Of a stretch of 64,000 bases of DNA, positions 48,301 to 60,940 are shown piece by piece (positions within the stretch are counted from its first letter, which is position 1; every line of letters starts with the position of its first letter). Under the pieces are notes generated by a model. The model saw nothing but the letters and a program-made list of their open reading frames with translations. It had not been told where the DNA came from and made no database searches. The DNA comes from Strix aluco (Eukaryota; Chordata; Aves; Strigiformes; Strigidae), in contig NC_133971.1 of NCBI RefSeq assembly GCF_031877795.1, forward strand, positions 90,598,704 to 90,662,703, given 5' to 3'. Both the position numbers and the translations under genes were made by a program.

Positions 48301-48827
48301 AATAAACCGTCCCCCAGATCATCCAAAACATAATTATTTGAAACCCTGAAAAACTGTCAAAGATGAAGAATGAAAACATGAACATTTACTAACAAACATA
48401 CATATTTTTCTAATGATATCAATCACTTCAGGACAGACACAAAGACACTGACTATTAGTATGGTTTCATGGAAATCACAATCTTTATTTTTGACAAAATG
48501 TATGCATATTTTAATTGTAAATAAAGTCAATAATAAAAGAAGTTTGGGAAAAAAAGGTCAATGATACTATACTCTAAACTTCATGCCAGCTTTAAAAAGG
48601 AGTATTTAAAAGACCTGTCCAACTGATCGATCAAATGATTCACTTGGATGGTCAAGGACTGCAAAAGATGGTGACTGACCTGATTCTCTCTAGTAAGTCA
48701 AGGGCTGAATGCTACATCACAGATGTTACGTTCTGGGACAGAGCTGCACTGCTCTAGGGAGGGCTCTGGGAAGCATCACACAGACAGTGTTTTTGTGCAC
48801 TCCTTGGTGGTATGCAGGAGTGTGGCT
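45351..48827. other. intergenic sequence, no gene recognised
   Basis: Unique AT-rich sequence between two CR1 elements. It includes an AT-only imperfect inverted repeat at about 45826-45863 that could extrude as a cruciform. No gene or known repeat family was recognised. Confidence 0.6.
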
Positions 48828-49009
48828 AATGGTGAAACATTGGAACAAATTGTCCAGAGATGTGATAGATGCTTCATACCTGGAAACGTTCAAGGTCAGG
48901 TTGAACAAGCCTCTGAGCAACCTGATCTAGTTGAAGATGTTCTTGCTTATTGCAGGAAGGTTGGACTAGATGGCCTTTAAAGGTCCTTTCCAACCCAATT
49001 CTATGATTT
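48828..49009 (+). mobile_element. CR1 LINE 3' end fragment
   Basis: The sequence reads as a CR1 3' UTR on the plus strand: 'GAAACATTGGAACAAATTGT' followed by the conserved 'CAGAGATGTGATAGATG', 'CAAGGTCAGGTTGAACAAGC', 'TCTGAGCAACCTGATCTAGTTG' and 'GGTTGGACTAGATGGCCTTT', ending in TCTATGATTTT at 49009. It is heavily 5'-truncated to about 180 bp. It lies some 540 bp downstream of the predicted RIT2 poly(A) site, on the opposite strand to RIT2. Confidence 0.9.
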
Positions 49010-49544
49010 TAATGTACTGCATGTCTGTAGGACACGGCACCTCTGCTAGTCAGTCCTGATGAGCAATAAGCAGAGGAGACAGAGCAGTGACCCTGTAGCC
49101 TCCAGACGGCTGGTGTTATGCTTGCTAACCCTTCTGGCTAAATGGAAAGGACACGATGATGTTAGGGCTCTACAAGGTCAAAATCAGGAGCCCCAGCATT
49201 CCCTTTGGGCCTGGTTCACACACACATATTCACACACAGACATGTGCGTGTGGGCTGAGCATAGTCTAACCCTAAACCTACATGTGAATACAAAGCTGAA
49301 GGTCAAATCCCAAAGTCCTTAAATAGTCAAAATGTTCATTTAAATCAGTGTTATTCATTCCTGGGATGGTGAAATGATCCATGCATGTAGAGAGGAAGCA
49401 ATAAGTGCATCCCTTGTTCTAGAGCTGGTGGAAATTATTTCTGCCTTGGGTGCTGGCTTAACTCCTGGCATTTGAAGACCAACCAGGGACCACAGGTGAA
49501 AAAACCACAGTATTTTCTCCACTCAGATTTGCAGAGAAGAGATG
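49010..49544. other. spacer downstream of RIT2 3' end
   Basis: Between the CR1 3' end and the predicted RIT2 cleavage site. It contains a short CA-rich stretch near 49218-49250 and nothing recognisable as a gene. If RIT2 uses a more distal poly(A) site, part of this would be 3' UTR. Confidence 0.5.
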
Positions 49545-49751
49545 AGAGGGTATGTTAAGTGAATTTATTTATAATACAGCGGAGCCACAGGGCAACCATG
49601 AATTGGGCCTTCAAGGAGCTACTTCTGCAGGAGGGCTGAAGGGAAGGAACTCCAGGACATAGTCTGGAAGATGCTGTGTCAATGCTGCCTTTTTGAAATG
49701 TTACAGGTTGTTGTGGTCAGCTCCTGCTGGGTGGCTCATGGGGAACTGCCA
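49545..49751 (-). other. RIT2: predicted RIT2 3' UTR
   Basis: Sequence from the base after the RIT2 stop codon to about 20 bases past the first AATAAA on the minus strand. The end is a prediction from the signal alone. Longer isoforms using signals further downstream cannot be excluded. Confidence 0.55.
49564..49569 (-). terminator. RIT2: candidate RIT2 polyadenylation signal
   Basis: AATAAA on the minus strand inside TATAAATAAATTC, about 185 bases downstream of the RIT2 stop codon and the first canonical signal after it. No RNA evidence is available here. Confidence 0.6.
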
Positions 49752-49979
49752 TCAGGTTGTACTTTCCTTTTTTTTCTTCAGGGATCCTTTCAGTTTCCGC
49801 CACAGACTATCCTTCCTCTTCATCTTCTTCTCTACCATAGGCAGTGAGGTTTCTTTCCTTCGGATTTCCCTCACTAGTCCATGAAAGACATCATCAATGT
49901 AGAAGCGGAGGGCAGCTGAAGTCTCAAAAAAGGAGCAGGAGTATTCTCTGGCTAAGCTCATTCCTTCTTCAGTTGAAAC
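49752..49979 (-). CDS. RIT2: RIT2 (Rin) terminal coding exon, small Ras-like GTPase
   Basis: This is the last coding exon of RIT2, a neuron-enriched Ras-family GTPase. It encodes 75 residues plus TGA (49752-49754) in phase 0, starting [15 protein letters not shown]. Visible features are the G5 guanine-recognition motif in FFETSAAL, then [16 protein letters not shown] (the final helix of the G domain), then a basic tail with [18 protein letters not shown]. There is no CAAX box, which fits RIT proteins: they are not prenylated and bind membranes through the basic tail, and the RIT2 tail also binds calmodulin. Compared from memory with the paralogue RIT1, the [16 protein letters not shown] tail matches RIT2 rather than RIT1. 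The human protein is about 217 residues, so roughly the last third is here. The GTP-binding P-loop, switch regions and NKxD motif lie on upstream exons outside the window. Confidence 0.94.
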   Translation of the reverse strand, partial: VSTEEGMSLAREYSCSFFETSAALRFYIDDVFHGLVREIRRKETSLPMVEKKMKRKDSLWRKLKGSLKKKKESTT

Positions 49980-49999
49980 CTACAGGGAAAAAAAAGTCC
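49980..49999 (-). other. RIT2: 3' splice site of RIT2 last intron
   Basis: On the minus strand the 20 bases before the exon read as a strong polypyrimidine tract, CTTTTTTTTCCCTGTAG, with the AG at 49980-49981. The exon then opens GTTTCAACT, encoding VST, the residues expected at this junction in RIT family proteins. Confidence 0.9.
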
Positions 50000-50232
50000 A
50001 TAAATATTGTCTAATGCACAGAGCATGAATCAACACAAGAACAATACAGTATATGTAGTCTGACTTTCTGGATACTGCAAATCACTGACCTTTAATTTTA
50101 CAGGAAAATATTCTAACAGTACCTGACAGAGAAGATTCAAGAATGAAAGGATCAGATTGAATCCATGAGAGATTTGAATAGAGCATACTAACAATATTCA
50201 TGTGCTCAGGTACATTATTTCCCTGATTCTGA

Positions 50233-50238
50233 TTTTTG

Positions 50239-50269
<31 letters not shown>

Positions 50270-50275
50270 TTTTTC
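50233..50275. repeat. (TTTTG)n microsatellite
   Basis: Consecutive TTTTG and TTTTTG units ending in a T-run, within the RIT2 intron. It is a second array of the same unit as the one near 6253; the two have no shared flanking sequence that I can see. Confidence 0.93.
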
Positions 50276-52163
50276 CCCATGTATTTCCTCTTTTAGTGCA
50301 GTAATCCTGTAGTTTGATAGTGCTGGTATCTTTATTCAGTAGACTGGAATGGATGTCCAGAAAGACTTACACAGAATTAAGGTGCTAGAAAATCTCTGTT
50401 CAGCATTAACCTAACCGTGGAGGCAACTTGACTCTTTAAGCACACCAGTTTTCATACCTTAAGATTTTTCAGTCACATTAATTTCTAAGCATGCCTTTAA
50501 GTGTTTTGGTCTTGGCAGGCCTGTAATCCTATCACTTAGCTCATGCCTGAGCCGTATGAAGATCCAAAATCTATTTGTTTTTCAGCTCATCTTCCCTAAG
50601 TGGCCTCATGTACTTACTGTTCTCAGAGAATACGGAGGAAGCGCATCTTTGTATTTTGAGGAACTGTAAAAGGAGGAATCACCATGACTCTAGATGTAGC
50701 CAAGACAGATTTTTTTTTTAATTTGCCTGAATTTTGAAACAAGGATGTTACTCCTAAAATTTCCATATTGGCTACCTCTTGACATGTGACCTGCCAGTCT
50801 GCTAAATGGAGGGGTGCTCAGCATGCTGATTAACGTGTGTTTTAAACAGAGTTTAAATGCTTATCATAAGGAGTACTGCTGCCTACCACTTAAGGTACTT
50901 TTTGCACTTGGGAGCTCATCCAGTAACATGTAGCAAGTCTGCAGCAAAACAAGGAGAAAACTCTATGAGCTTCTAAATATTAAGCTAGCTTTCCAGCTGA
51001 TAAAGTATCTTTTCTTTTCAGTATTTGAACATAAAACTGAATGAATGAACTGTGTGAACGATATGTATGTTCTATATTCAAATTCTAGTTCAGAAATTCC
51101 AGCCTTTGTTTTTATTTGTATTTGGATATCATGATTTATTCAAGTAGCTTTCCAGCCATCTGGATAAAAAGGCAAAAAAGTACTTTGAGACAGTCTTGTG
51201 AAAGGCTACATAATAGGCTATGAAAAGTCTCAATTGTTACTGTCTACCACAAAACTAATCGTGTGGGATTTTTTAAATTTTATTTCTACCTTCATGCACC
51301 CAATGTGTCATTCATATTTATTAGGAAAATAAACCATGTTTCAAGATACAAACAAACTCTCTTATACCTACCACAAGGATGTTTTTGCATCTGTCTGTAA
51401 AGATGGGCACAGTGAGAAACAGGATTTGGGATGAAACTGAAAATCAGTTCACTCCAACCTGGAGGTAAATCTGCACTGAGCATGTACCTGAATAACACAG
51501 ACCACAGAAATCCTTCCCATCACCTTTGCATTGAGTTACATTTCAGTTTGTAACATTAGTAGGATCATTCCTCTATGTTACAGGTATAATCTTAATTTAA
51601 TTAAGAATATTGTAAGGATAAGCAGGAAGGTTGTATGCCAACCTGAACAATACTCACTGACACAATGAAAGATTGTTACCGCTTTCCAACTGCTATAATT
51701 GCCAACCTTTAGCAAAAGGAGATGGGTAGCAATATGGTCCTTGTTTTTCTCTGGGCAGCTGTGTAAGCAAAATGTGTGATTCAATATGTCTATTGGGCAC
51801 CATTGAGAAATTGATTGTCTGGATAGAAGAGTATTTTGGTCTATTTTGGAGTTTATAATCATTTTTTTCCTTGCTATGCATTGTTTGAGCTGAAAGGGGG
51901 TTTTTATTTTATTTTGTTAAAGAGACTGCAGTTCTGAGCAAATGATTACACAGAGCTGCAGTTTCAGTAAAGACATTATACATTCATTACCCAAAAAGAA
52001 AAAAAAAATACACATAAATTGAACCTTCCTCATGTTAAAGAATGGTGAGGTCGTAAATATAATTAGGGTGCAAGCACAACAATACTCAAATATAAAGCAT
52101 TGTCTTCTTTTTGCTCTGTGATTGTCTAGTCTTTGCCCATGTAATTCCTCTTTTGTTCCACTC

Positions 52164-52185
52164 TTTTTTTTTTTTTTTTTTTTTT
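52164..52185. repeat. poly(T) tract, 22 bp
   Basis: Uninterrupted T-run followed by GTCTTTTCTAG. On the plus strand this resembles a splice acceptor, but there is no supporting exon and RIT2 is on the other strand. Confidence 0.92.
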
Positions 52186-54951
52186 GTCTTTTCTAGGATC
52201 AAAACTATGTTTTCTCCCACCTGCAAGGAAGAACAACTGCAGGGAAGGCATGCTATGCTCTCTAATGAAACAAGACTGCTAAGAGCTGTGAGAACTGGAG
52301 AATACTCAAGGGAAATAAATTGTGCAGAAAAACTTCCTCCCAGTGTCTATGTGGCTGGAGGCTTGTAACTTGGCCAAATTTGGCTGGATTTCTATATAAA
52401 GCAGCAAAAGTTTGATTTTGGACTCCAGTTTCCTGTCAAATTACAGAGAAAACATTAAAGTTATTAATGACAATAGCTCATTTCAAAGCCTGCTACTTTT
52501 CTTAAATCTTGCCCTCGGGAACAGATTAACTGCTTTGGTGAAGTTTAATGAACTAATTCAGCATGAGAAGGACACCTGGCACAAACAAAGTCAGGACGTT
52601 TAGCTGAAGCTTTTCAGCTTCAAGGCTGAAAAGAGGTTTCTCTGAAATCTAATGTTGTCATAATTATCATTACTGCTTCCAGCAACAATGAAAATATAGC
52701 TATAGTAATTTAATTAATCTGTTTGCTGAAGAAAACATAAATATAGAGAGATGTCTACAGGAAAAATACACATTTTTCTTTCTGTTCATAATTTGGTCAA
52801 GAGGCTAGACATCTATGGAATGAGAAACAAGGGATAAAGCCCTTGATGAGGTCACTGACACCCTCATAATTCCAGGGATTTACCTTGTTCCCATTTTATT
52901 GCTAGAAGAGAAACTATCATAGAAATCCATCCCAGGTCTGCACAGCTCAGGGACTTGTTGACAAAGTGCAGCTTCCGCGGGTGTGTAGCAGCGGAAGATA
53001 TGATCTGTCAGTGTGACATGGACAGACAGGTCAGAGAGCGAGGTCACTCTATTGAATATATATCTGGGAGGCAGAGCTTTATATCTCAACTTTAGAGTAA
53101 CCCTCCGTGATTGAATCTGCCATTGTTTCCCAGAGTATAATTCTGGTTATATTGATTCCAATTTAGCTCATTCCTTTGCTGGTAAACCTTAAGAAGGGAA
53201 TGAAATGAAAGAATGATGTAGTTAAGATAATGCAAAATGAAAATTTAAAAGCTGGCAGAAATTTTCTGAGTTTGATCCAAACTTTAAAAATTGTGATTAT
53301 CTGGGAAGGGTTTGAATCAGGACTTCCAGAAGCAAGGCATGAAGCTTGCAGTATAAACAAAGAGTAAGATCTCTCAGGATAAATCCATAAAATGGGCAAT
53401 AAAGCCTCATGGACATGATGTGTGACCCCCCAGGAAAACAGTCATTTCACATCTTCCTTGAAAAGTGCGTGGTTCTGAGTGCCCTTTTGGGCATGTGTGT
53501 GTTGAGAGGGAAGATATGCCGGTTACAACAGCATGTGGACCGTGGATAACATATGGGACTGTAGACTGAATTTCATAGTTTTCATCTCTGGACAGTTCAG
53601 GGCAGCTGGAACACAGCACAACTTCATACTGACAAGAAGTATTCACTGGCTACAAACCACATTTTATAACATTAAAATTCTGTTTGTGGCTTTTGCAAAC
53701 CTCCCTCAGAAAATTACAAGTGAGATTAAATGCAATGCTGACAGCCTGAGAAAGCCGTGATGGATGAGCTGCCATCTTTAAGACAGTCAGTTCCCCACTA
53801 AGGTCAGCTTCTGCACAACCAGAAAGAGAGCACAAAGCCACCTGGGCTGGGCGGTGGGTGGGGAGGCACTGGTAATCATTGGTCCCCACAGGCAGAACAT
53901 AAAAATATCTGTATCTGAGAAGGGAAGTGCAAAGAAACTAAACAGATCAATAGTCTACATCTGCCCTTGGACTGTCATTATCTGGAAAATCTCCATCAGG
54001 ATCAGACTATTTTATGTTGAGTTTTGTCTCTCCTTTGGTCAAGGCAGCAACAGAAACATCCCAAAGTAGATTTCATTGACAGAGATTGTATTAGCAGAGT
54101 CAACAGTAACACCTTGGCTAAACTAGTGGTGGTCTTCATGCAGGAAAGCAGTGCATTTCCATTTGTGCATCTCATCCCTTCAACAGCATAGTCTACTTGA
54201 GACGGTTTTGCAGCTTCCCCCTGTCATTGGGATCTCCAGGTTGCCATGGAGGGGTCTGGAAACTGCAGGTGGAGTGGTAAGGGTTGCAAGGTTTCTCCTA
54301 GATTTTTGTTACAGACTTAATTTTGCAGTCTCATTAATTTTGCAATGGGAAATAGGGTGATAATTATAAATCCAAAAGCTTCATTCTGTGATTTTTCTTT
54401 GATGAAGACATGTCATTTTAATGATGACTCAGAGACAGAAGGAGACACATGTTTCTCAACAGAGTGCTCACCTAAATCCCACTGAGGTTAATAGGAGGAA
54501 TTCCAGTGGTTTTTGATCAAGCTCTGTATTTTTGACAGGCAATAACTTATGTGAGCTGTAAACAAAAGATAACTGTTTAAGAACATACAGAGTGAAGCAG
54601 CATCTTGAACAGCCTTCTTTGCACCACAGTGAGCAATAAAATCAGTAGGAAGAGTCACAAGTACTCTGAATGATGTCTAGGAAAGATCCATGTCCTTTCC
54701 CTTCATCTCTGGAGGATTTTTTCTGTTTCCCAAAATGCCCCATTCCAGAAAGAAAGAACCAGATGTTAGGTTGTTTATTAGCACCTGGATATCAGTTTAG
54801 AGACAGGCAGGCAATCCTGAATAATCCATACAAATGTTGAGGTCCCTTCCCATCACAGTCCATTCCCTCAACATATGAGAACAAGCATAATAAACTTTTG
54901 GTACAGGTACAAATCTATAATATGCCATAGGAAAAAGCTGAAGAGATCAAA

Positions 54952-55999
54952 GGTATTGCCCAGGAAGCTGCTGGAGCAGGTCATCCTGAGTACCATCACA
55001 CAAGACATGTGGGACAACCAGATGATCATGCCCAGTCAGCATGGGTTTATGAAAGGCAGGTCCTGCTTGACAAATCTGATCTTCTTCTACAACAGGGCAA
55101 CCTGTTTAATGGATGAGGGAAAGGCTGGGGATGTTGTTTACCTTGACTTCAGTAAGGCCTTTGACACCATTTCCCACAGCATTCTCCTGGCAAAACTGGC
55201 TGCTCGTGGCTTGGATGGGCACACGCTTCGATGGGTAAAAAACTGGTTGAATGGCCAGGCCCAAAGAGTGGTGGTGAACGGAGTTAAATCTGGTTGGTGG
55301 CCGGTCACGAGTGGTGTCCCCCAGGGCTCGGTTTTGGGGCCACTCCTGTTTAACATCTTTATTGATGATTTAGATGAGGGGATCGAGTGCACCCTCAGTA
55401 AGTTTGCAGATGACACCAAGTTGGGTGGGAGTGTTGATGTGGTCGAGGGTAGGGAGGCTCTGCAGAGAGACCTGGACAGGCTGGAGCGATGGGCTGAGGC
55501 CAACTGGAGGAGTTTCAATAAGGCCAAATGCCGGGTGCTGCACTTGGGACACAACAACCCCCAGCAGCGCTACAGGCTTGGGGAGGAGTGGCTGGAGAGC
55601 TGACAGTCAGAGAGGGACCTGGGGGTGTGGATTGACAGCCAGCTGAACAGGAGCCAGCAGTGTGCCCAGGTGGCCAAGAAGGCCAATGGTATCCTGGCTT
55701 GCATCAAAAATAGTGTGACCAGCAGGGACAGGGAAGTGATCTTGCCCCTGTACTCGGCACTGGTGAGGCCGCACCTCGATGACTGTGTTCAGTTTTGGGC
55801 CCCTCACTACAAAAAGGACATTGAATTACTCGAGCGTGTCCAGAGAAGGGCAACGAAGCTGATGCAGGGTCTGGAGCACATGTCGTACGAGGAGCGGCTG
55901 AGGGAACTGGGGTTGTTTAGTCTGGAGAAGAGGAGGCTGAGGGGAGACCTCATCGCCCTCTACAACTACCTGAAAGGAGGTTGCAGAGAGGGGGGATGA
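54952..55999 (+). pseudogene. CR1 ORF2 RT-C-terminal fragment with one in-frame stop (copy C)
   Basis: One reading frame runs from the truncated start to TGA at 55997-55999, broken only by a single TGA at 55601-55603 after 'RLGEEWLES'. It contains RT motifs '[19 protein letters not shown]', motif A '[16 protein letters not shown]', '[20 protein letters not shown]', and the catalytic pair intact in F-A-D-D-T-K (Asp codons 55409-55414). After it come '[18 protein letters not shown]' and the C-terminal domain '[20 protein letters not shown]', '[19 protein letters not shown]'. The endonuclease and the first RT motifs are missing, so it cannot mobilise itself. Confidence 0.95.
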
Positions 56000-56289
56000 G
56001 TCTCTTTAACCAAGTAACATGTGACAGGACAAGAGGAAATGGCCTCAAGTTGTGCCAGGGAAGGGTCAGGTTGGCTATTAGGAAGTATTTCTGTCCAGAA
56101 GGTGTTGTTGGGTGTTGGAATGGGCTGCCCAGGGCAGTGGTGGAGTCCCCATCCCTGGAGGGGTTTAAGGGTTGAGTTGACACAGCACTGAGGGATCTGG
56201 TGGAGCTGAGAACAGTCAGTGTGAGGTTAACAGTTGGACTAGATGATCTTCAAGGTCTTTTCCAACCTAGATGATTCTGTGTTTCTGTG
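54952..56289 (+). mobile_element. CR1 LINE copy C, 5'-truncated, best preserved
   Basis: A plus-strand CR1 of about 1.34 kb inside the RIT2 intron, in the opposite orientation to RIT2. It starts abruptly inside the RT domain at about 54952, continues through the ORF2 C-terminus to the stop at 55997-55999, and then has the complete 3' UTR, ending 'GGACTAGATGATCTTCAAGG', 'TCCAACCTAGATGATTCTGT' and GTTTCTGTG at about 56289. Coding sequence is nearly intact and CpG sites are still frequent, so it is younger than the other copies here. No target duplication is evident, as is usual for CR1. Confidence 0.96.
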
Positions 56290-59200
56290 AGGGTATTCAC
56301 AATTTCCTCAGTCTCTAATAAGAAAATTTGCCAAGAGAAAAAGGAAAGTAATCTCATGGGTCTAGAAGGTGAATACCATCCTGGACAACAAAAAGCAAAA
56401 AAAATGGGTATTGCCTATCTGACACGAATGATAATAGTTTTAATCCCAGCCCTAACCACTGAGTTTATGCTGAAGGCACTCCTGCACAGGACCTGTGAGT
56501 TTTCTCATTAATGATGAACAAGGACTGACCAATTTTCACTAGTCTTAGTTCATCATTCTATGTCTAAAGTACCAGAAAGAAATTAGGTGGTCCTCGGTCA
56601 CCCAGCACTGACAAGCATCAGGGACCTACCCAGTAATCTGGATGGCGACAGGTTCTATATTTTGATAGATGGGATTGTATCTGGAGAGGGTTGAGCTGAA
56701 TGTTTCTACATTGGTACCTGCCTTTACCAGAGCCAAAGGCTTTCATCATAAGCATTTGATTCCTGTTTTGAGAAACACGCAGCCCAATCCACTAACCCAA
56801 AAGCAGATCTATTATACCTATGTCATTTTTGACAGTTATTTATTATTTCCTTGGCCAAGTGTCGTATCAACAGGCATGGTGGCAGAGACTTTCTACAGGC
56901 TGGTATAAGGAACTTTCCAAGTGTGAAATGCTATTGTTCAGGTCAAAGCTCAAATACTTGGATATTACAACAGTGGCTGAGGTTGAAAACCTGAGCAGAA
57001 CCAGAGAAAACAGAAAAATCAATCTTTTTGTCTTTTTAAGACAAGCAGCACTGTTGTTATTTGTTCACATAATATTTGTCATGGAATATTTTTTATAAAG
57101 AAGAAAAAATTGTTCCAAGCCCTTTTACCCTTCTTCTCTTTCTTCAGATATTTACATTTATAAACTGCCTATCATATTCTTGCCACTGAGCAATAACACC
57201 CCTGAAAGGAGTGGAAAAAACAAGATCAAGTGGAAATCAATTCAGGCTGAAAGAAATGTTGAAGACTAGGCTTTTCTGAATAACCATTGTTTCCTCTCTG
57301 TGGTGAGACATTCAACATGACTATGTTTCAGGTCTAAACAAATGTACAGCAAATACAAAAGTAAAACAAATATCCTTGGTGTTAAAATCTCCAGTTTCCA
57401 TCTCTCTCAACATAAACATTCTGTTTTGTTTCAGAATTTTAAATAAACTAAGGTTAATTGCTCTTTAAAAATGTAATGTTGAAACTTTTCTTTCAACAAC
57501 CGTAAACAGTTTAACCTTTATTTAAGATCACATTTACAAATGTGTACACTGCAGTTACCAATATGATTTGGCCAAGATTCCACTAGAATTCACAACTAGT
57601 TTCTGCTGATGCAAACCAGCATTTGTCATTCAACCACACATGTGCACCTTATTTTTTTCCTCAGTCTATGCAGAAGCAGACACCTCTTTTCAGCAGCCTG
57701 AGCAGTAAATGAGTAACACTGCAGATACGTGAGAGGAGAATTTCATGTCAACACCATTACTCTTAAATCCATTTGGAAGTCTTCAGAAGTAATTAGCTGA
57801 ACAAACCTCACTCTAACTTCATGGCAGGCAATTCTGCAGGCTCAGCTTTGCTAGCTTTCTAGATTACAAGGGTAGATGAGATAAAAGCTGCCATACAATT
57901 AATCATTATTGTAAGGGAATTGCAATTAGTTCTGTTCCTCTTTCTCCTTCCCCAGACTTACATGAAAGCTCGTGTCTTGTAAGAGTTTTCCATGTTTTCC
58001 TTCTTGCCTTGCCACTCTGTGATGCTTTTTACTGGTTTCACACTTAAGAATTACTGGTGATCAGAATGGGGTTTAGTGTGAATGGTTGTGGACAGGATTA
58101 ACAGACTGGACCAAGGAGAAGATGTGGTCTTGCTGTGTGAACTTTTGCCCTGACAGACTGGATGGTATGGAAATAGCACATGGAACAGCACTACATATCT
58201 CACATCCTCAGCTGTTCCAGCCTCTGAAGGCACTTGAATTACAGAGGCTCAGATACTCTTTCCCTTCCCCTCATAACCTGGCTTTTGTATTTGAACAGGA
58301 AGGAAAATGAGGTTTTTGCCATGTGGAAAATGATAGGATTCTCTGGAGCTTCTGTGATGAGCTTTGTGTCTTATTTTTAGGGGATGGAGGATGGAGAGTG
58401 TGGGACTGTAAAAGTAATTTGCTCATTTTTTAAAGGAAAACTGTATAATAGTTTTGAGAAAAATTAAATTTCTTGACAAAACCAGAGAGATTCATCTATC
58501 CCAAATTATGTATTTCTGGCCTGGTTAGTCACGAAGGTGGGACATGAAACACAGCTTAAACTCTGTGTTCTGAGCTAGGAAGAATCATACCCTCATTAGA
58601 TGCAAGGGAACTGCGAATTGGAGGCTGGGAAAGTAATCAGATGAAACATCACCAAACTCTCCTGCTCTTCACTAGTGACCGCTGTTAGATGAGACTGACA
58701 TTTCCTCTGAACTGCTATGGTCATTGCTACACTCTTCTATGAAAACTCTAAGTTATTACTACTTATTTCTTTAAATACATCTGTCTTACGCTTTTTCATA
58801 TGAAAAAAAATCTAGATCCAATGCTAATGCACATTTGAATAATTCCTGGAGTTTTTTAGCATCTTTTGTGATAGAGATTATTGCCCAGCACCCATTTCTG
58901 TCTAGTCTTTCTTTCCCTTTTGGATCTATTTTTTCCACACTTTGGATCTACAGTATCCCTGCAACACAGGAGCTATGACTTCAGATAATTTCATTCCTGC
59001 TTTGGGCAAATGTTTTCAATAAAGAGAAACATTGTCCATGCAGTTGTCTAATTGCAAAGCAAGCAAAACACATGAGGGTCCTAGGTCTATTGCTTCCAAC
59101 TTGTGATAATGTTACTTCATTATTTCACAGATGTAATGCTAAATAATTAAATCAACATCTAATTTCATGTAAAAATCACTATGGAATCAGGGTGCTGTCT

Positions 59201-60920
59201 GCAGGTTAGACTGAAGTTGTTCTCTACTACAGACCATACTCTTTTGACTTCATCTTGTCAAAAGTAAGACTGATGAGTGGGTTAAAGCATCTTTATACCA
59301 GGAAATGTTTCTAGAGACATAGCCTCAGGATCTGACTGAATTGGATACTCAAAGCCACACATGATCTTGCATCAGTCAGCAATAGCTCTGGGTCTAATTT
59401 GAAGAGAATGTGGAAGTGTTAAATTTTTAGCATCAATCTTCAAGATGAACAAGTACGGGTCAATTGCTCAAAGCATTTTTCAGAGATCTGACAATTTTCT
59501 AAATTGTCCATCATCTTTAAAGGTACTTTGATTGCAACACTCAGCTGAAGACATAGATGGCCATAAGATGGTTACAAAAAGCAGACATTTCTACATCAGT
59601 TCAGCTTGGAACATCCACAAGAGGGGACCAGGTTTTTGTAGGGAAAAAATTTAGGAATTGTAGTTTTAAGTTTACAAGAAAGGAAAATATTTTCAATTTT
59701 TTGTAAGCAACAATAAAATCAATTATCATCTGTTAACAATAGACGTTTATTAAAAATTTACATGTAAAAGAAGTTAAAACTGCACATTTTAGACTTTTTT
59801 TAAGCAAATAAAGCATTAATAGTAGTATTTTAACACAGCAAGTGATTTCTATTGCTCTGTAAGCACAAGTTAACTATCAGTCCAGTACAACCAGCCCCCA
59901 TATCTTTTATCTATCTTTATGCTGGTGTAAGCTATTTTCACTTATTTGTTAGACATTAAAATTCCACTAGTCACATGAATTCAGTTCTTCATTAGGACTC
60001 AGGCACTAAGCAGACTGGGTAGTGAGTAAATCTACTTAATACCTCATAACCTATGCAAATCTCTCTGTCATTATATTACTTTGAAGATGGGAGTAACACA
60101 GCCTCTAACAGCAATATTTTGTCCTGCAATCACTTCACTGACATGAGAAGATAAGAAAACAGAGCAGGAGTCAGTGAGGAGAGCAGAGCAGGACACTGCT
60201 TTCAGTGTATTATTTTCCACCATTGTCTGCTGAAGACTGGGAAACGTGATACAAGAAATTTGAAGGAGATCACAAGGAAATTTTGACAACTAAATAGAAG
60301 ACAAGGAAGAAGTAGAAAGAGTTTTATATTTATTTGTGTGTGTTTGTATATATAGTCACAAAGAAGAATGGTAAATGAAGTAAAAAGCCCTACACAACTA
60401 AACAAAAATATTGGTGATTTGCAAAACTGAAATAATCTTTCCAGCCAAAGTATCCAAAGCTTGTGTTCAGTTAAATGTGTCATTTTTAGACATCTGAACA
60501 GACTACTGGAATTAAGCTCTGAAAGTTCCCTTTGTGCTTAAGCTGAATATCAGTTTCCAACACTGGAATAAAAAGGTCATAAAAAATACCAGTTCCAAAT
60601 ATAGTAAATAGTGTTGTGTGTCCTGACACCACATATTGCTTCACTCTACGTGGAGTGCAATACACATATATTCTGGTGTATTGTTTTCACATCTAAACAT
60701 ACTCCCAGATGCAGTTTGCAGGCAGACAGAGAACACCATGATAAGTTCCTGGCAGTGAAAATAAAATTGCAACAGATCTCTCCCTGTCCCTTCATCTCCA
60801 CGCAATTGTCATCTGCTGAGATTCAGGGATTCTGTCTTGGCTGCTGAACTGGGTATCTGACAGAAGGGAGGCAGAGGAGGAATTTATAATGGATTTATAG
60901 AGATTTGGACTGCAATGGAA

Positions 60921-60940
60921 TTTTTTTTTTTTTTTTTTTT
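60921..60940. repeat. poly(T) tract, 20 bp
   Basis: Uninterrupted T-run followed directly by CAG. It resembles a plus-strand splice acceptor but has no supporting exon. It could also be the reversed tail of an unrecognised retrotransposon. Confidence 0.92.

Larger units (their letters stand above)
49982..54951 (-). other. RIT2: RIT2 last intron, proximal part
   Basis: Intron sequence upstream of the terminal exon. No further RIT2 exon was found: no open frame on the minus strand carries a P-loop, DTAGQ or NKxD motif. It includes a (TTTTG)n array at 50233-50275 and a T22 tract at 52164-52185. RIT2 introns are very long in other vertebrates, so the preceding exon being outside the window is expected. 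Confidence 0.8.

Noticed and set aside
49752..49979. Assignment of the terminal exon to RIT1 rather than RIT2
   Set aside because: The tail [18 protein letters not shown] follows the RIT2 pattern. The RIT1 tail, as I know it, differs in this segment.
55138..55557. 139-codon minus-strand open frame within CR1 copy C
   Set aside because: It is the antisense shadow of the plus-strand RT frame, whose motifs ([17 protein letters not shown]) are unmistakable.
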